This document shows positions 1-8,413 of a stretch of 28,396 nt of DNA, piece by piece. This DNA comes from Gp6-AA45 sp035652075. GTDB lineage: Bacteria > Acidobacteriota > Vicinamibacteria > Vicinamibacterales > CAVVIG01. Made by a program: the position numbers and the translations under genes. Each line of letters starts with the position of its first letter. Position 1 is the first letter of the stretch. The notes beneath the pieces were generated by a model. That model ran no database searches and was not told where the DNA came from. It worked only from the letters and a program-made list of their open reading frames with translations. Location of the stretch: positions 1 to 28,396 of the forward strand of contig DASREL010000186.1 of the NCBI GenBank assembly GCA_035652075.1, written 5' to 3'.

Positions 1-352
1 CGATGTGGTCGTCGACGGTCGCGGCGTCGCCGAGCAGCAACGCCGCCCATACGTTCGCACGCGCGATCGCCGGATGACGCGCGAGCAGCCGGTCGGCGCG
101 GTCCGCGCGACCGTCGGTCGCCGCTTCGATGAATCGATCGACCGCATCGGCGAACGCGAACGTCACTTCTTCGACGTGATCGCGAAGCGCGTTCCAGGAG
201 GAGAAGCCGTACTCCCGCGCGAGGGTGAACTGCGCGTCGTGGAGGGCGAACGTGCGCGCCGGTTCCTGCGCGCGAAGCTCGCGCAGCCGCTCTTTCGCCT
301 GTCGCTTGAGTTGATCGAGGTTCGGGCGCTCGGGTAACTGCCTGGCCGTCAT
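1..352 (-). CDS. Ankyrin-repeat-type protein, N-terminal part (cut by window edge)
   Basis: This reading frame starts at ATG 352 and stays open to the left edge (117 codons seen), so the C-terminus is missing. The visible part has the opening common in acidobacterial ankyrin-repeat proteins: a basic helix (NLDQLKRQAKERLRELRA), then FALHDAQFTLAREYGFSSW, then the helical pair AVDRFIEAATDGRADRADRLLARHP, which reads like a first ankyrin-type repeat. Such repeats mediate protein-protein contacts; no enzymatic motif is visible. A GGGGGA Shine-Dalgarno lies about 6 bases before the start. No signal peptide is seen, so it is probably cytoplasmic. The family call is from recognition of the N-terminal pattern; repeat number and function cannot be judged. 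Confidence 0.7.
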   Translation of the reverse strand, partial: MTARQLPERPNLDQLKRQAKERLRELRAQEPARTFALHDAQFTLAREYGFSSWNALRDHVEEVTFAFADAVDRFIEAATDGRADRADRLLARHPAIARANVWAALLLGDAATVDDHI

Positions 353-480
353 GAATCCCCCATGCTGAATGCCAGCGGTCCGCAAACTGGCCAGCACGGA
401 GACAGCCGTGCAGTGTGTCTTAGAGGGGTGGACTCTGTCCTTCGCGCGGACCCGCGGGCGCCCCGAGCGCTCGCAGAATA

Positions 481-1473
481 TTACGACGCGCCGTAGGCGC
501 TCGCAAGCACCGCCAGCGCGGCGAGGTAGGACACGAACATCAACGCGATCAAGACGCGGGCGCGCGGCGGAGCCCCGCGGAACTCGCCCCAGACGAAGAC
601 GCCCCACAACGCGGCGACCATCGGCGCGGCCTGACCGATCGCATACGAGATTGCGACGCCGACGAAACTCGCGGCGACGAAGTTGAACACCGTGCCGGTC
701 CCCCACACGAATCCGCCGAGGATCCCGAGCAGATGATCGACGGGCCGGGCCGCGGCGAATCCGCTGAAGTCCACCGGCTCGCCGACGAGCGGATTCCTCA
801 TGAAATACACGTTGACGATCGGGCACGACAGCAGCGCGCCCACCGTGAAGAACACGCCGACGCTGTACGGCCCGAGCGCATGACCGCTCGTCAACGCGCG
901 CGTGATGAACGGCGCGAACGAGCCCATCAACACACCGGACACGATGCAGACGACGATGCTCTTCGTCGAGATCGGCGACCCGTCGCGCGTCAGCGCCTTG
1001 TAGGCGCGTCCGTCGAACACGACCGCGACGAGCGCCAGCGCGACGCCGCATCCCAGGACGAGCGCGCTCCCCTTCGGCTCGATCGCGTAACTCAGGATCA
1101 CGCCAACGACGAGCGCGATGCCGATGGCGACTGGAAAGGCGATCGCGAGGCCGGCCATGTCAATCGCAGCGACAAGAAGCAAATTGGCAATGTTGAAGAT
1201 CACGCCGCCGACGAGTGCGTAGGCAATGTTCGACCCGTCCGCCGCGGACACGTTCGCGAGAAACGACTGGCCCGAACGGCCGCTCGATCCAAGCGTGAAC
1301 GCCCAGAAGAGCGCCGTCAGCACGATCCCGATCGCGTAGTCCCAGTAGAACAGCTCGAAGCGATACGTCTTCGTCAGTTTGTACGTGTTGGCCCACGACC
1401 CCCAGCACAGCGTGCTCGTCACCGTCATGGCCAGCGCGATCGCGAAGGTGTGCGGCAGGAACATGGCGGGCAT
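481..1473 (-). CDS. DMT-superfamily sugar/ureide-type permease
   Basis: A 330-residue polytopic inner-membrane protein with about ten hydrophobic helices and short loops. The Trp/Gly-rich first helix (STLCWGSWANTYKLT) and the glycine-rich late helices (GILGGFVWGTGTVFNF, AISYAIGQAAPMVAALWGVFVWGEF) resemble the glucose/ribose porter and ureide permease branches of the drug/metabolite transporter superfamily. It is divergent from a secreted nucleoside hydrolase followed by ribokinase, so I infer import of ribose or a nucleoside/purine breakdown product; the substrate is not readable from sequence. ATG 1473 is the first start; a second Met (codon 4, 1464) is possible. No Shine-Dalgarno is visible, and a -10-like GATACT lies 5 bases upstream of the start. 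Confidence 0.8.
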   Translation of the reverse strand: MPAMFLPHTFAIALAMTVTSTLCWGSWANTYKLTKTYRFELFYWDYAIGIVLTALFWAFTLGSSGRSGQSFLANVSAADGSNIAYALVGGVIFNIANLLLVAAIDMAGLAIAFPVAIGIALVVGVILSYAIEPKGSALVLGCGVALALVAVVFDGRAYKALTRDGSPISTKSIVVCIVSGVLMGSFAPFITRALTSGHALGPYSVGVFFTVGALLSCPIVNVYFMRNPLVGEPVDFSGFAAARPVDHLLGILGGFVWGTGTVFNFVAASFVGVAISYAIGQAAPMVAALWGVFVWGEFRGAPPRARVLIALMFVSYLAALAVLASAYGAS

Positions 1474-1475
1474 TG

Positions 1476-1484
1476 TAGAGTATC
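1476..1484. promoter_or_regulatory. Overlapping divergent -10 elements, transporter / nucleoside hydrolase
   Basis: On the + strand TAGAGT (1476-1481) ends 6 bases before the GTG start at 1488. On the - strand GATACT (1484-1479) ends 5 bases before the ATG at 1473. The 14-base intergenic gap has no room for leader sequences, so both mRNAs would start at or next to their start codons. No -35 is evident. Prediction from sequence only. Confidence 0.45.
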
Positions 1485-1487
1485 GAG

Positions 1488-2537
1488 GTGCTAAGGGTGC
1501 TAGGTGCCATGGTGGTGCTAGGTGCCATGGCGCTGGGTGCTACGGTGCTCGGCGCGCAGGTCCCGTCGCGACACCGCTTGATCATCGACACCGACTTCGC
1601 CTTGCCGCCGCAAGACGACGGCCTCGCCCTGGCCTTTGCGCTCAACTCGCCGGAGCTGGACATCGTCGGCATCACGACGGTCGCGGGCAACTACAACCTC
1701 GCGCGCGCGAACGCTGACGTCCTGCGGATGCTCGAGATCGCTGGCCGAACCGACATCAAGGTGTACGGCGGTACCAGCAAACCGCTGAATCATCCGGTCG
1801 ACGAGTACGCGCGAACGCACTACGGGAAATGGTGGTCGGCCGATCCGCCGCCGATGCCGCCGGGCGGCTTCGCGCGGATCATGCTGCAACAGGAATCCGC
1901 CGCCGACTTCATCGCGCGGACGGTCACCGCGTCGCCAGGACAAATCGAGATCCTCGCGATCGGACCGCTGACGAACATCGCGCTCGCGATCCAAAAGAAT
2001 TCTTCGTTCGCATCGTCGGTGAAGCGGCTGACGATCATGGGCGGCGCGATCGCGTCGCTGCCCGACGGCGGGGGCAACGCGACGCCGAACGCCGAGTTCA
2101 ACATCTGGGTCGATCCCGAAGCAGCCAGGATCGTTTTGCGATCCGGTATCCCGATCGCGCTCTCGCCGCTGAACGTCTCGCGAAAGACGGCGTTCGACAA
2201 GCTGGCGTTCGATGCGGTCGTCGAGACCAAAACGCCGATCACGCGGATGATCGAGTCGCAGATGGGACCGCGCTTCGCGCGCGACGCCAATTTCCATCCA
2301 CACATGTACGACGAGGTCGCTGCCGCCAGCATCGTCGATCCGACAATCGTCAAGACGCGCACGATGGTCGTCGACGTCGACGATCATCACGGCATCAGCT
2401 ACGGCGAGACGGTTGGTGGCGACGATCTGTGGCCCGGTGCGGAAGGCGCACGGAGAATTGACGTGCAGTACGACATCGACAACGCCCGCTTCATGAAACT
2501 GTTCACCGAACGCATCTCGAAACCACTCAGCCAATGA
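1488..2537 (+). CDS. Secreted nucleoside hydrolase (IunH-like)
   Basis: Inosine-uridine-preferring nucleoside N-ribohydrolase family: cleaves nucleosides to base plus ribose using Ca2+ bound by N-terminal aspartates. The metal motif is visible as LIIDTDFALPPQDDG (D34, D36, D43, D44), a longer form of the usual DTDPGxDD. GPLTNIALA and the late YDEVAAASIVDP segment also fit. Residues 1-23 form a hydrophobic leader (VLGAM repeats) ending in a plausible signal-peptidase site, so the enzyme is probably exported. That leader is encoded by an 18-bp tandem repeat at 1496-1530. GTG 1488 is chosen because TAGAGT lies 6 bases upstream; GTG 1497 or ATG 1509 would only shorten the leader. The last 4 bases overlap rbsK, indicating coupling; ribose released outside would feed ribokinase. 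Confidence 0.88.
   Translation: MLRVLGAMVVLGAMALGATVLGAQVPSRHRLIIDTDFALPPQDDGLALAFALNSPELDIVGITTVAGNYNLARANADVLRMLEIAGRTDIKVYGGTSKPLNHPVDEYARTHYGKWWSADPPPMPPGGFARIMLQQESAADFIARTVTASPGQIEILAIGPLTNIALAIQKNSSFASSVKRLTIMGGAIASLPDGGGNATPNAEFNIWVDPEAARIVLRSGIPIALSPLNVSRKTAFDKLAFDAVVETKTPITRMIESQMGPRFARDANFHPHMYDEVAAASIVDPTIVKTRTMVVDVDDHHGISYGETVGGDDLWPGAEGARRIDVQYDIDNARFMKLFTERISKPLSQ
1496..1552 (+). repeat. 18-bp (2 x 9) tandem repeat in signal-peptide region
   Basis: GGTGCTAGGTGCCATGG occurs exactly at 1496-1512 and 1514-1530 (18-bp period), followed by degenerate GGTGCTACGGTGCTCGG to about 1552. Because 18 is divisible by three it is read as repeated VLGAM units in the hydrolase leader. It is one of several junction arrays in the window. 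Confidence 0.8.
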
Positions 2538-3466
2538 CCACACGCGCACGCCTCGTCGTCGTCGGCAGCTGCAACGTCGATCTCACCACGTTCAGCGATC
2601 GGATGCCGAACCCTGGCGAGACGATGTTCGGAACGAAGTTCGATCTCGGCTTCGGCGGCAAGGGCGCGAATCAGGCGGTCGCCGCGCGTCAGTGCGGCGC
2701 CGACGTCGCGATGGTGGCGCGGCTCGGCAACGACATCTTCGGGCAGGCGACGATCGACAACTTCGCTCGGCTTGGTATCGACGCGAGCCACGTCCGCGTC
2801 CTGGATGGCCACTCGAGCGGCGTTGCGCCGATCTTCGTCGATCCGAGCGGGCAGAACCGCATCATCGTGGTGAAGGGCGCGAACGATCAGCTGCTGCCCC
2901 ATGATGTCGATCAGGCCGCTGGATTGATCGAAAGCGCGGACTGCGTCGTGCTGCAGTTCGAAATCCCGCTCGAGACGATCGCGCATACCGCGCGGCTGGC
3001 GCGCAGCCGCGGCGTCCGGACGATCGTCAACCCGGCGCCCGCGGGGCCGGTCGACGCCGACCTGCTCGCGCACGCGGACTACATCATCCCGAACGAAACC
3101 GAAGCGGAAATGATCACCGGCATGCCGGTGAAGACGCCCGAGCAGGCGGAGGCGTGCGCGCGATCACTGCTTGCACGCGGCGCGAGCCGCGCCATCATCA
3201 CGCTGGGTGAACGCGGCGCCCTTCTGGCGACGCGCGACCGGATGGAATTGGTTCCGGCATTCACGGTCGCCACGCGCGATACGACCGGCGCCGGCGACGC
3301 CTTCATCGGCAGCTTCGCGACCTTCCTCGTCGAGGGCTGCGACGAGCGCGAGGCGATCCGGCGCGCGAATCTCTACGCGGCGCTGTCGACGATGAACGTC
3401 GGCACGCAGAAGTCGTTCGTCACGCGCGACGAATTCGAGTCCGCTTACCGCTTGAGAAACTTCTGA
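2534..3466 (+). CDS. rbsK: Ribokinase
   Basis: PfkB-family sugar kinase, 310 residues (normal length), phosphorylating D-ribose at O5 with ATP. Visible: the N-terminal GSCNVD strand; the substrate-binding GGKGANQA (41-48); the late DTTGAGDAF motif (249-257), where D255 is the catalytic base and the preceding glycines form the anion hole; and NPAPAG typical of ribokinases. The start overlaps the nucleoside hydrolase stop as ATGA, so the two are cotranslated. Ribose freed by the hydrolase and taken up by the neighbouring permease would enter the pentose phosphate pathway here. The 3' end overlaps the convergent NHL gene by 22 bp. Another PfkB sugar specificity cannot be excluded, but context supports ribose. 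Confidence 0.92.
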   Translation: MTTRARLVVVGSCNVDLTTFSDRMPNPGETMFGTKFDLGFGGKGANQAVAARQCGADVAMVARLGNDIFGQATIDNFARLGIDASHVRVLDGHSSGVAPIFVDPSGQNRIIVVKGANDQLLPHDVDQAAGLIESADCVVLQFEIPLETIAHTARLARSRGVRTIVNPAPAGPVDADLLAHADYIIPNETEAEMITGMPVKTPEQAEACARSLLARGASRAIITLGERGALLATRDRMELVPAFTVATRDTTGAGDAFIGSFATFLVEGCDEREAIRRANLYAALSTMNVGTQKSFVTRDEFESAYRLRNF

Positions 3467-4572
3467 ACGCGTTTGCCGTTGCCGACTTCGGCCGTGTAGA
3501 CATTTCCCTTCGAGTCGACCGCGACGTTGTGCAGGAACACGAACTCGCCGGCATAGTGGCCGACGCGTCCGAATCCGCCGACCTCGTCGAGCGTCTTGCG
3601 ATCGTAGATGTGGATGCGGCCGTTCCCCGCGTCGGCGAGGAACAGAAACTCCTGCGCCGGATCGGGTGAGAACGCGACCGAGAACGACGTCCCGAGCAGT
3701 TTCGTCTTGCGCTCGACGAATATCTCGCGCTGAAACTTGCCGTCCGTCGTGAACACCTGCATCCGGTTGTTGCGGCGATCCGCGACGTAGACGAGCCCGT
3801 CGTCCGACACACGGATCCCGTGGACGAGGTTGAACTGCTGCGGACCAGGACCTTCGTCGGCAAGACGATTGGGCGCGTTGTCGTCCGGCTTGTTGCCGTA
3901 CGCGCCCCACATCCGCTTGAACGCGCCGGTGTCAGCATCGATCACGATCACGCGACGGTTGACGTAGCCGTCGGCGATGAACGCCTCGTTCGTTTTCGGA
4001 TACACGTAGATGTCGGCCGCGTTGTTGAAGTTCTCGGTGTCGAGGCTGCCCTTGCTCATGCCGCGATGACCGACCTGCAGCAGAAACTTTCCTGTCTGCG
4101 TGAATTTCAGAATCTGATTCTCTTTTTTTGTCGGCAGGCGTGGACCGCCGGCTGACGAAATCCAGACGTTGCCTTTGTAGTCGACGTGGATCGTGTGCTC
4201 GTCCGCCGGCCATTCGTAGCCCTGGCCTTCGCCGCCCCAGCCCTGAACGTAGTTGCCGGCGTTGTCGAACTCCATCACCGGCGGCGCAGCATGGCAGCAC
4301 GGCGCGGCCGGATCCGTCGCGACCTCGTCGTTCTCCAGCGACCACGGGCGCTGAATGATCCACACGTGATCGCGCGCGTCGACGGCGAGCCCCGCGACCT
4401 GACCGAGGATCCACTGCTTCGGGATCTTCGGCCACGTCGGATCGACTTGAAACGACGGCGCACGCTTCTGCGCCTGCGCCACGTGCTCGAGCGCGCGCGA
4501 GCCGACGAACAGCGCGACGAAAACGACCACGAACAGAGCAGCCCTGAAGGGCTGCGCTACATGAACACGCAT
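3445..4572 (-). CDS. Exported NHL-repeat beta-propeller protein
   Basis: A 375-residue protein with a hydrophobic N-terminal export segment (about residues 9-27) and then repeated NHL/SMP-30-like blades. Recurrent strands include AVDARDHVWIIQRP, VDYKGNVWISS, EAFIADGYVNRRVIVID, VSDDGLVYVADRRNNRMQVF, EFLFLADAGNGRIHIYD and VDSKGNVYTAEVGNGKRVQKF, so about five to six blades are visible. Such propellers bind ligands or act as lyases (for example the peptidyl-hydroxyglycine lyase fold); no catalytic set can be assigned. An unusual PCCH sits at 91-94. ATG 4572 overlaps the upstream esterase stop as TGATG, supporting this start over the longer open frame. Residues 5-12 (VAQPFRAA) are encoded by a palindrome (see repeat). 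It is the last gene of a three-gene leftward operon of exported proteins. Confidence 0.82.
   Translation of the reverse strand: MRVHVAQPFRAALFVVVFVALFVGSRALEHVAQAQKRAPSFQVDPTWPKIPKQWILGQVAGLAVDARDHVWIIQRPWSLENDEVATDPAAPCCHAAPPVMEFDNAGNYVQGWGGEGQGYEWPADEHTIHVDYKGNVWISSAGGPRLPTKKENQILKFTQTGKFLLQVGHRGMSKGSLDTENFNNAADIYVYPKTNEAFIADGYVNRRVIVIDADTGAFKRMWGAYGNKPDDNAPNRLADEGPGPQQFNLVHGIRVSDDGLVYVADRRNNRMQVFTTDGKFQREIFVERKTKLLGTSFSVAFSPDPAQEFLFLADAGNGRIHIYDRKTLDEVGGFGRVGHYAGEFVFLHNVAVDSKGNVYTAEVGNGKRVQKFLKR
4538..4560. repeat. REP-like palindrome inside NHL signal peptide
   Basis: GCAGCCCTGAAGGGCTGC (4538-4555) is a perfect inverted repeat (8-bp stem, GA centre) followed by GCTAC. It looks like a mobile REP-type palindrome that now encodes the start of the NHL protein's export signal. 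Copy number elsewhere in the genome cannot be judged from this window. Confidence 0.5.
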
Positions 4573-6143
4573 CAGAACATCGGCAGGCGCGTGAACGAGG
4601 CCATCGCGAGCCGCTCCTCTCGATCGGGATCGTTCGCGACCCGCCATTCGTTGTTCATATGCATGACCGGCCGCTGATCCGCGGTATAAGCCGGCCACTT
4701 TGGAATCAGCGCGTGCGTCGGATCGCCGCTCTTCGCGAACGCGATCCACGCACCGCTGACTTTGTCGGCGAGCGGCTGCAGCTCCGCTCCGGTTCCGACC
4801 ATCTCCGGCAACTGCCAATGATTCTGCATCGCGAACGGAATCTCAATGCAGTGCGGCGACAGCCGCCGTCCGCCCTCGACTGGCGTGCGCCACCGAATCT
4901 GATACAGGAACGCCGGCGCGCGGCGCTGCGCCGCTTTGCGCTCCGCCTGCAGGTGCGCGCTCGTCGGAAACGCGGAGATCGTGAAGTAGAGCTCGCTCGG
5001 CGTCGCCTTCGGTCGGTTCTTCTTGAACAGGTCGTAGATGCGATCGCTTTCGCCGGGCAGGCGATCCTTCAATCGCGCGCGCACCGCTGCTTCGTCGAGC
5101 GACAGCAGATCCGGCGGCGCGAAATACGATCCTTCCGTCTCGGTCGTGCCGATGATCAGCGGCACATCGGCAGACACGTCCGGCGCCGTGGGATCGAACG
5201 GATCGCGCGGCAACGAATGGCCGTCGACGACCGGTCCCAGCCGCATGTTCCCCATCGCGGCCAGCAGCTTCTGGATCGGCATCGCTTGCAGCGCCGCCGC
5301 ATCGGTCGCCTTCAATCCCAGCGACGACATCAGCTTCGTCGTCTGCTGATCGGCGTCATCGCGCGTCATCTGCTTCAGCGTCGATCCGCTCTCGATGATT
5401 GCTTTGTGAAACAAACCCTTCGCGGCGGGCATCGCGAGCAGCGTGCTCACCTTTCCGCCCCCGCCGGATTGACCGAAGATCGTGACGTTGTTCGCGTCGC
5501 CGCCGAACTGCGCGATGTTGTCTTTCACCCACTGCAGCGCGGCGACGATATCGAGCAAGCCGACGTTGCCGGAATCGGCGAACGCTTCGCCTGCCGTGCC
5601 GAGATACAGGTGACTGACGATGTTCAACCGGTGGTTGATGCAGACGGTGACGACGTCGCCGTGGCGCGCGAGGTTGGCGCCGTCGTAGCCGAGCGATCCG
5701 CCGGAGCCGTACGCGTACCCGCCGCCGTGGATCCACATCATCACCGGACGTTTGCCGGTGACCCCGGGCGTGAACACATTCAGCACGAGACAGTCTTCGC
5801 CGGCGGCCGCGTATCCGCGCAGCCCGGTGCCAATCGATGCCGGCGCGGGCGCGTTCTGCGGTGACGAGTGGCCGTTCTGAAACGCGTCGCGAACGCCCGT
5901 CCACGGCTCGGGCTTGCGCGGCGGCATGAACCGGTTCGCACCGGCGGTCGACGCGCCGTACGGGATGCCGCGGTACGTCATCACGCCGCGGACGTTGACG
6001 CCGCGCAGCTTGCCGCCCGCCGTGTCGACGACAGGCGCGAGCGCGGACGAAGGTTCGCCAGCAGCCTGTGCCGCACTCGGAATCGCGGCCAGCGCGCCGC
6101 CGAACAACGACGTCTTCAACAGGTCGCGACGCGTGACAGTCAT
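4572..6143 (-). CDS. Tat-exported type-B carboxylesterase
   Basis: A 523-residue carboxylesterase/lipase-family hydrolase acting on carboxylic esters. The N-terminus MTVTRRDLLKTSLFGGAL has a twin-arginine (RRDLLK) plus hydrophobic stretch ending near AQAA, so it is likely exported folded by Tat. The oxyanion loop HGGGY is at 139-143, the nucleophile S226 is in FGQSGGG, the acid is probably E337 (TETEGS), and the catalytic His is H431 in LSPHCIEIPF. GQSGG instead of the common GESAGG is a tolerated variant. The start is set by ATG 6143, which follows the upstream stop by 2 bases and has GGAAAGG about 10 bases before it; the longer open frame is an overlap artefact. The stop overlaps the NHL start, so all three genes are likely one operon. 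The natural substrate is unknown. Confidence 0.9.
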   Translation of the reverse strand: MTVTRRDLLKTSLFGGALAAIPSAAQAAGEPSSALAPVVDTAGGKLRGVNVRGVMTYRGIPYGASTAGANRFMPPRKPEPWTGVRDAFQNGHSSPQNAPAPASIGTGLRGYAAAGEDCLVLNVFTPGVTGKRPVMMWIHGGGYAYGSGGSLGYDGANLARHGDVVTVCINHRLNIVSHLYLGTAGEAFADSGNVGLLDIVAALQWVKDNIAQFGGDANNVTIFGQSGGGGKVSTLLAMPAAKGLFHKAIIESGSTLKQMTRDDADQQTTKLMSSLGLKATDAAALQAMPIQKLLAAMGNMRLGPVVDGHSLPRDPFDPTAPDVSADVPLIIGTTETEGSYFAPPDLLSLDEAAVRARLKDRLPGESDRIYDLFKKNRPKATPSELYFTISAFPTSAHLQAERKAAQRRAPAFLYQIRWRTPVEGGRRLSPHCIEIPFAMQNHWQLPEMVGTGAELQPLADKVSGAWIAFAKSGDPTHALIPKWPAYTADQRPVMHMNNEWRVANDPDREERLAMASFTRLPMF

Positions 6144-6145
6144 GG

Positions 6146-7132
6146 CTAGTGCACCTTTCCACCGGGGGCGCTCAGCATCAACGTGACGAGCGCCTCGGTG
6201 ATGTTCGGTTCGAGTCCTTCGGTGTGACCCTTTTCCAGGCGAATGACGTCGGCGACCACCCGTCCATCGCGGCAGCCGTCGTACGCGAAGATCTGCGCTT
6301 TGCCCGGACGCGGCAACAATCCCCACGCCGGATTCGGCGGATTCTGACGCGAGCGGTCGTAAATGTACCCCGCTTTCGAGTCGACGATCTCTTCGGGACC
6401 CTTCTTCGGTCCGCACGCATACTTCTTCGCCCAGTCCGACGACGCGGGCATGCCTTTCGCGTCCATCTCGCGCTCGCCGGTCTCGAAGATGAATGAGAAA
6501 TCCGCGTCAGGAAGACCGGTCACCGGCGCGATCGCCGCACCGCGCCCGGTCGCCGCGCCGCGTCCGCCACCCGGAGGCGCGGCCGCGATCGATCCGAAAC
6601 TCGCGCGACCCGGTGATCCGCCGAGACGTCCGCCGGAGAGACTCAGCCAGCCGTCGACGCGGTTCTTGAAGAAGTCCGTCCGCAGCAAGCGGTTTGACGT
6701 CAGGCCGCCTTGCGAGTGGCCGACGATCCAAAACGCCTTGATGTTCGCCGCACCGATCTGATCGATCGTCGTCGTGACGATGTTCTGCAGGTACTCATCG
6801 TCCACATCGGACCAGACGTGCGTCGGCGAGTTCGGCGTCGCGATGACGAGCCGGTATTTGTCTTTGTAGTCGAGCAGCGGAAAATAGTGCCGCTGCCAGT
6901 TGCCGTACGACCCGGCGCCGTGCAGGCTGAGGATGAACGTCACCTTCTCGCCCGGCTTCATGTCGCACGGATAATCGAGAAAATAGGTGCGGCGCGTTTT
7001 CATCTCGACAACCGGACCCTGATTGATCACACGGTCCGACGCACAGTCGTTGTCGGGGCAATGCAGCGTGGGCGGCGTCGCGCACGGGACGCCCGCAAGT
7101 TGCAAGAGGACCAAGCCGATAAACAGGTTCAC
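6146..7132 (-). CDS. Secreted alpha/beta hydrolase, PHB-depolymerase/esterase-like
   Basis: A 328-residue alpha/beta hydrolase with a short export signal (MNLFIGLVLLQLAGVPC). FILSLHGAGSYGNWQ (66-80) carries the oxyanion strand, S140 is the nucleophile in IVGHSQGG, and H303 in LEKGHTEGLEPN is the probable catalytic His. Six cysteines (17, 25, 30, 56, 240, 287) suggest periplasmic disulfides. Residues about 166-203 are a Gly/Ala/Arg-rich low-complexity insertion (GGGRGAATGRGAA) right after the nucleophile region, unusual for the fold. It is first in the operon with the carboxylesterase (2-base gap) and NHL protein, suggesting joint processing of an extracellular ester or polymer. The exact substrate cannot be read from sequence. 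Confidence 0.78.
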   Translation of the reverse strand: MNLFIGLVLLQLAGVPCATPPTLHCPDNDCASDRVINQGPVVEMKTRRTYFLDYPCDMKPGEKVTFILSLHGAGSYGNWQRHYFPLLDYKDKYRLVIATPNSPTHVWSDVDDEYLQNIVTTTIDQIGAANIKAFWIVGHSQGGLTSNRLLRTDFFKNRVDGWLSLSGGRLGGSPGRASFGSIAAAPPGGGRGAATGRGAAIAPVTGLPDADFSFIFETGEREMDAKGMPASSDWAKKYACGPKKGPEEIVDSKAGYIYDRSRQNPPNPAWGLLPRPGKAQIFAYDGCRDGRVVADVIRLEKGHTEGLEPNITEALVTLMLSAPGGKVH

Positions 7133-7154
7133 GGTATCCTCCAGGACGAGGGCT

Positions 7155-7168
7155 TATCTTACGGCGTG
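7155..7168 (+). promoter_or_regulatory. -10-like element 5 bases before LigD-pol start
   Basis: TATCTT (7155-7160) is followed by 5 bases and GTG 7166. There is no well-placed Shine-Dalgarno, so a leaderless transcript is possible. Weak four-of-six match. Confidence 0.3.
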
Positions 7169-8413
7169 GCCAGCAAGACCGAACACGAAATCCTGACCGT
7201 TGACGGACGCGAGATCGCCGTGTCGAACCCGCGGAAGGTGCTCTTTCCGCAGGCCGGATACACGAAGCTCGACGTCGTCCGCTACTACCTCGCCGTCGCG
7301 CGCGGCGCGTTGCGCGGCGCCGGCGGACGGCCGAACGTCCTCGTCCGCTACCCGAACGGCATCGACGGCGAGTTCTTCTACCAAAAGCGTGCGCCCGAAT
7401 CGCGTCCTGACTGGGTCGATGTCGTCGCCTTGAAGTTTCCGTCGGGACGAACCGCAGAAGAAGTCGTTCCACGCGACGCTGCGACCCTCGCGTGGATGGC
7501 CAACCTCGCCTGCCTCGAACTGCATCCCCATCCCGTCCGCGCAGACGATCTCGATCATCCTGACGAACTGCGCGTCGATCTCGATCCGGTGCCGGGCGTC
7601 GAGTGGCCGCAGGTACGAGAAGTCGCGAGGATCGTGCAGGCGACGCTCGAGGATTTCGGCCTCGTGGGGTGGCCGAAGACGTCAGGATCGCGCGGCATTC
7701 ACGTCTACGTGCGCATCGAACAGCGGTCGGGGTTCGATGATGTACGTCGAGCGGCGCTGGCGTTCGCACGCGAAGTGGAACGGCGCGCGCCAACGCTGGC
7801 GACGAGCAAGTGGTGGAAGGAAGAGCGTCACGGCGTCTTCCTCGACTACAACCAGAATGCGAAGGATCGCACGATCGCCGGCGCGTACTCGATCCGCCCG
7901 CGACCGGACGCGCGCGCGTCGGCGCCGCTCGCGTGGTCCGAGGTCGATGATTGCCATCCCGAGGACTTCACGATCGTCACGCTGCCCGACCGGTTCAACA
8001 AGATCGGCGATCCGCACGACGACATGGACAAGCATCCGCGCGTCCTCGATCGACTGTTGGAACTATCCGAGCGCCAGGCAAAGGACGGTCTCGGCGATGC
8101 GCCCTGGCCGCCTCACTATCGCAAGCAACGCGATGAGCCGCCGCGCGTGCAACCATCCAAGAAGCGCACGTCGACGAAACCGCTGATCGAAGTCGCTCGA
8201 GCGAAGAAGAAAGATCAGGCGTTGGCGTTGCTCGACGAGTGGAAAGCACGATACCCGAAGGCGGCGCAGCATCTCGAACCGGCGGACATTCTCGTCGACG
8301 CGATGCGCGGCCGCTTCAGCACGTGGACGCGCGTCCGCGTCAACCTGCAGCACGTACCTGTCGACGATCGACCGGTTCAGGAACCGGTGCCGAATATCTT
8401 CGAGAGCTCGTAG
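7166..8413 (+). CDS. LigD-type DNA repair polymerase (primase-polymerase), stand-alone
   Basis: A 415-residue archaeo-eukaryotic-primase-fold polymerase of the LigD POL family, which adds nucleotides (often ribonucleotides) during bacterial end joining. Visible: NPRKVLFP near the N-terminus; catalytic VDLDP (D138, D140); SGSRGIHVYV (173-182) with the nucleotide-binding His; FLDYNQNAKDRTIAGAYSIRP (225-245); then a basic tail of about 110 residues. No nuclease or ligase domain is fused; the ligase is a separate convergent gene. GTG 7166 is chosen because homology begins just after it (HEILTVDGREIAVSNP); the longer open frame runs antisense through the neighbouring hydrolase. The stop lies 37 bp inside the end of the ligase gene. 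No Ku gene is in the window. Confidence 0.9.
   Translation: MASKTEHEILTVDGREIAVSNPRKVLFPQAGYTKLDVVRYYLAVARGALRGAGGRPNVLVRYPNGIDGEFFYQKRAPESRPDWVDVVALKFPSGRTAEEVVPRDAATLAWMANLACLELHPHPVRADDLDHPDELRVDLDPVPGVEWPQVREVARIVQATLEDFGLVGWPKTSGSRGIHVYVRIEQRSGFDDVRRAALAFAREVERRAPTLATSKWWKEERHGVFLDYNQNAKDRTIAGAYSIRPRPDARASAPLAWSEVDDCHPEDFTIVTLPDRFNKIGDPHDDMDKHPRVLDRLLELSERQAKDGLGDAPWPPHYRKQRDEPPRVQPSKKRTSTKPLIEVARAKKKDQALALLDEWKARYPKAAQHLEPADILVDAMRGRFSTWTRVRVNLQHVPVDDRPVQEPVPNIFESS

Noticed and set aside
4121..4129. Run of seven A on the coding strand of the NHL gene (ACA AAA AAA GAG), a possible slippery site
   Set aside because: The zero frame encodes continuous NHL repeats across it and the shifted frame adds no recognisable domain, so programmed frameshifting is not supported.
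6710..7165. Upstream extension of the LigD-polymerase frame
   Set aside because: It is antisense to the alpha/beta hydrolase and lacks homology; family similarity starts right after GTG 7166.
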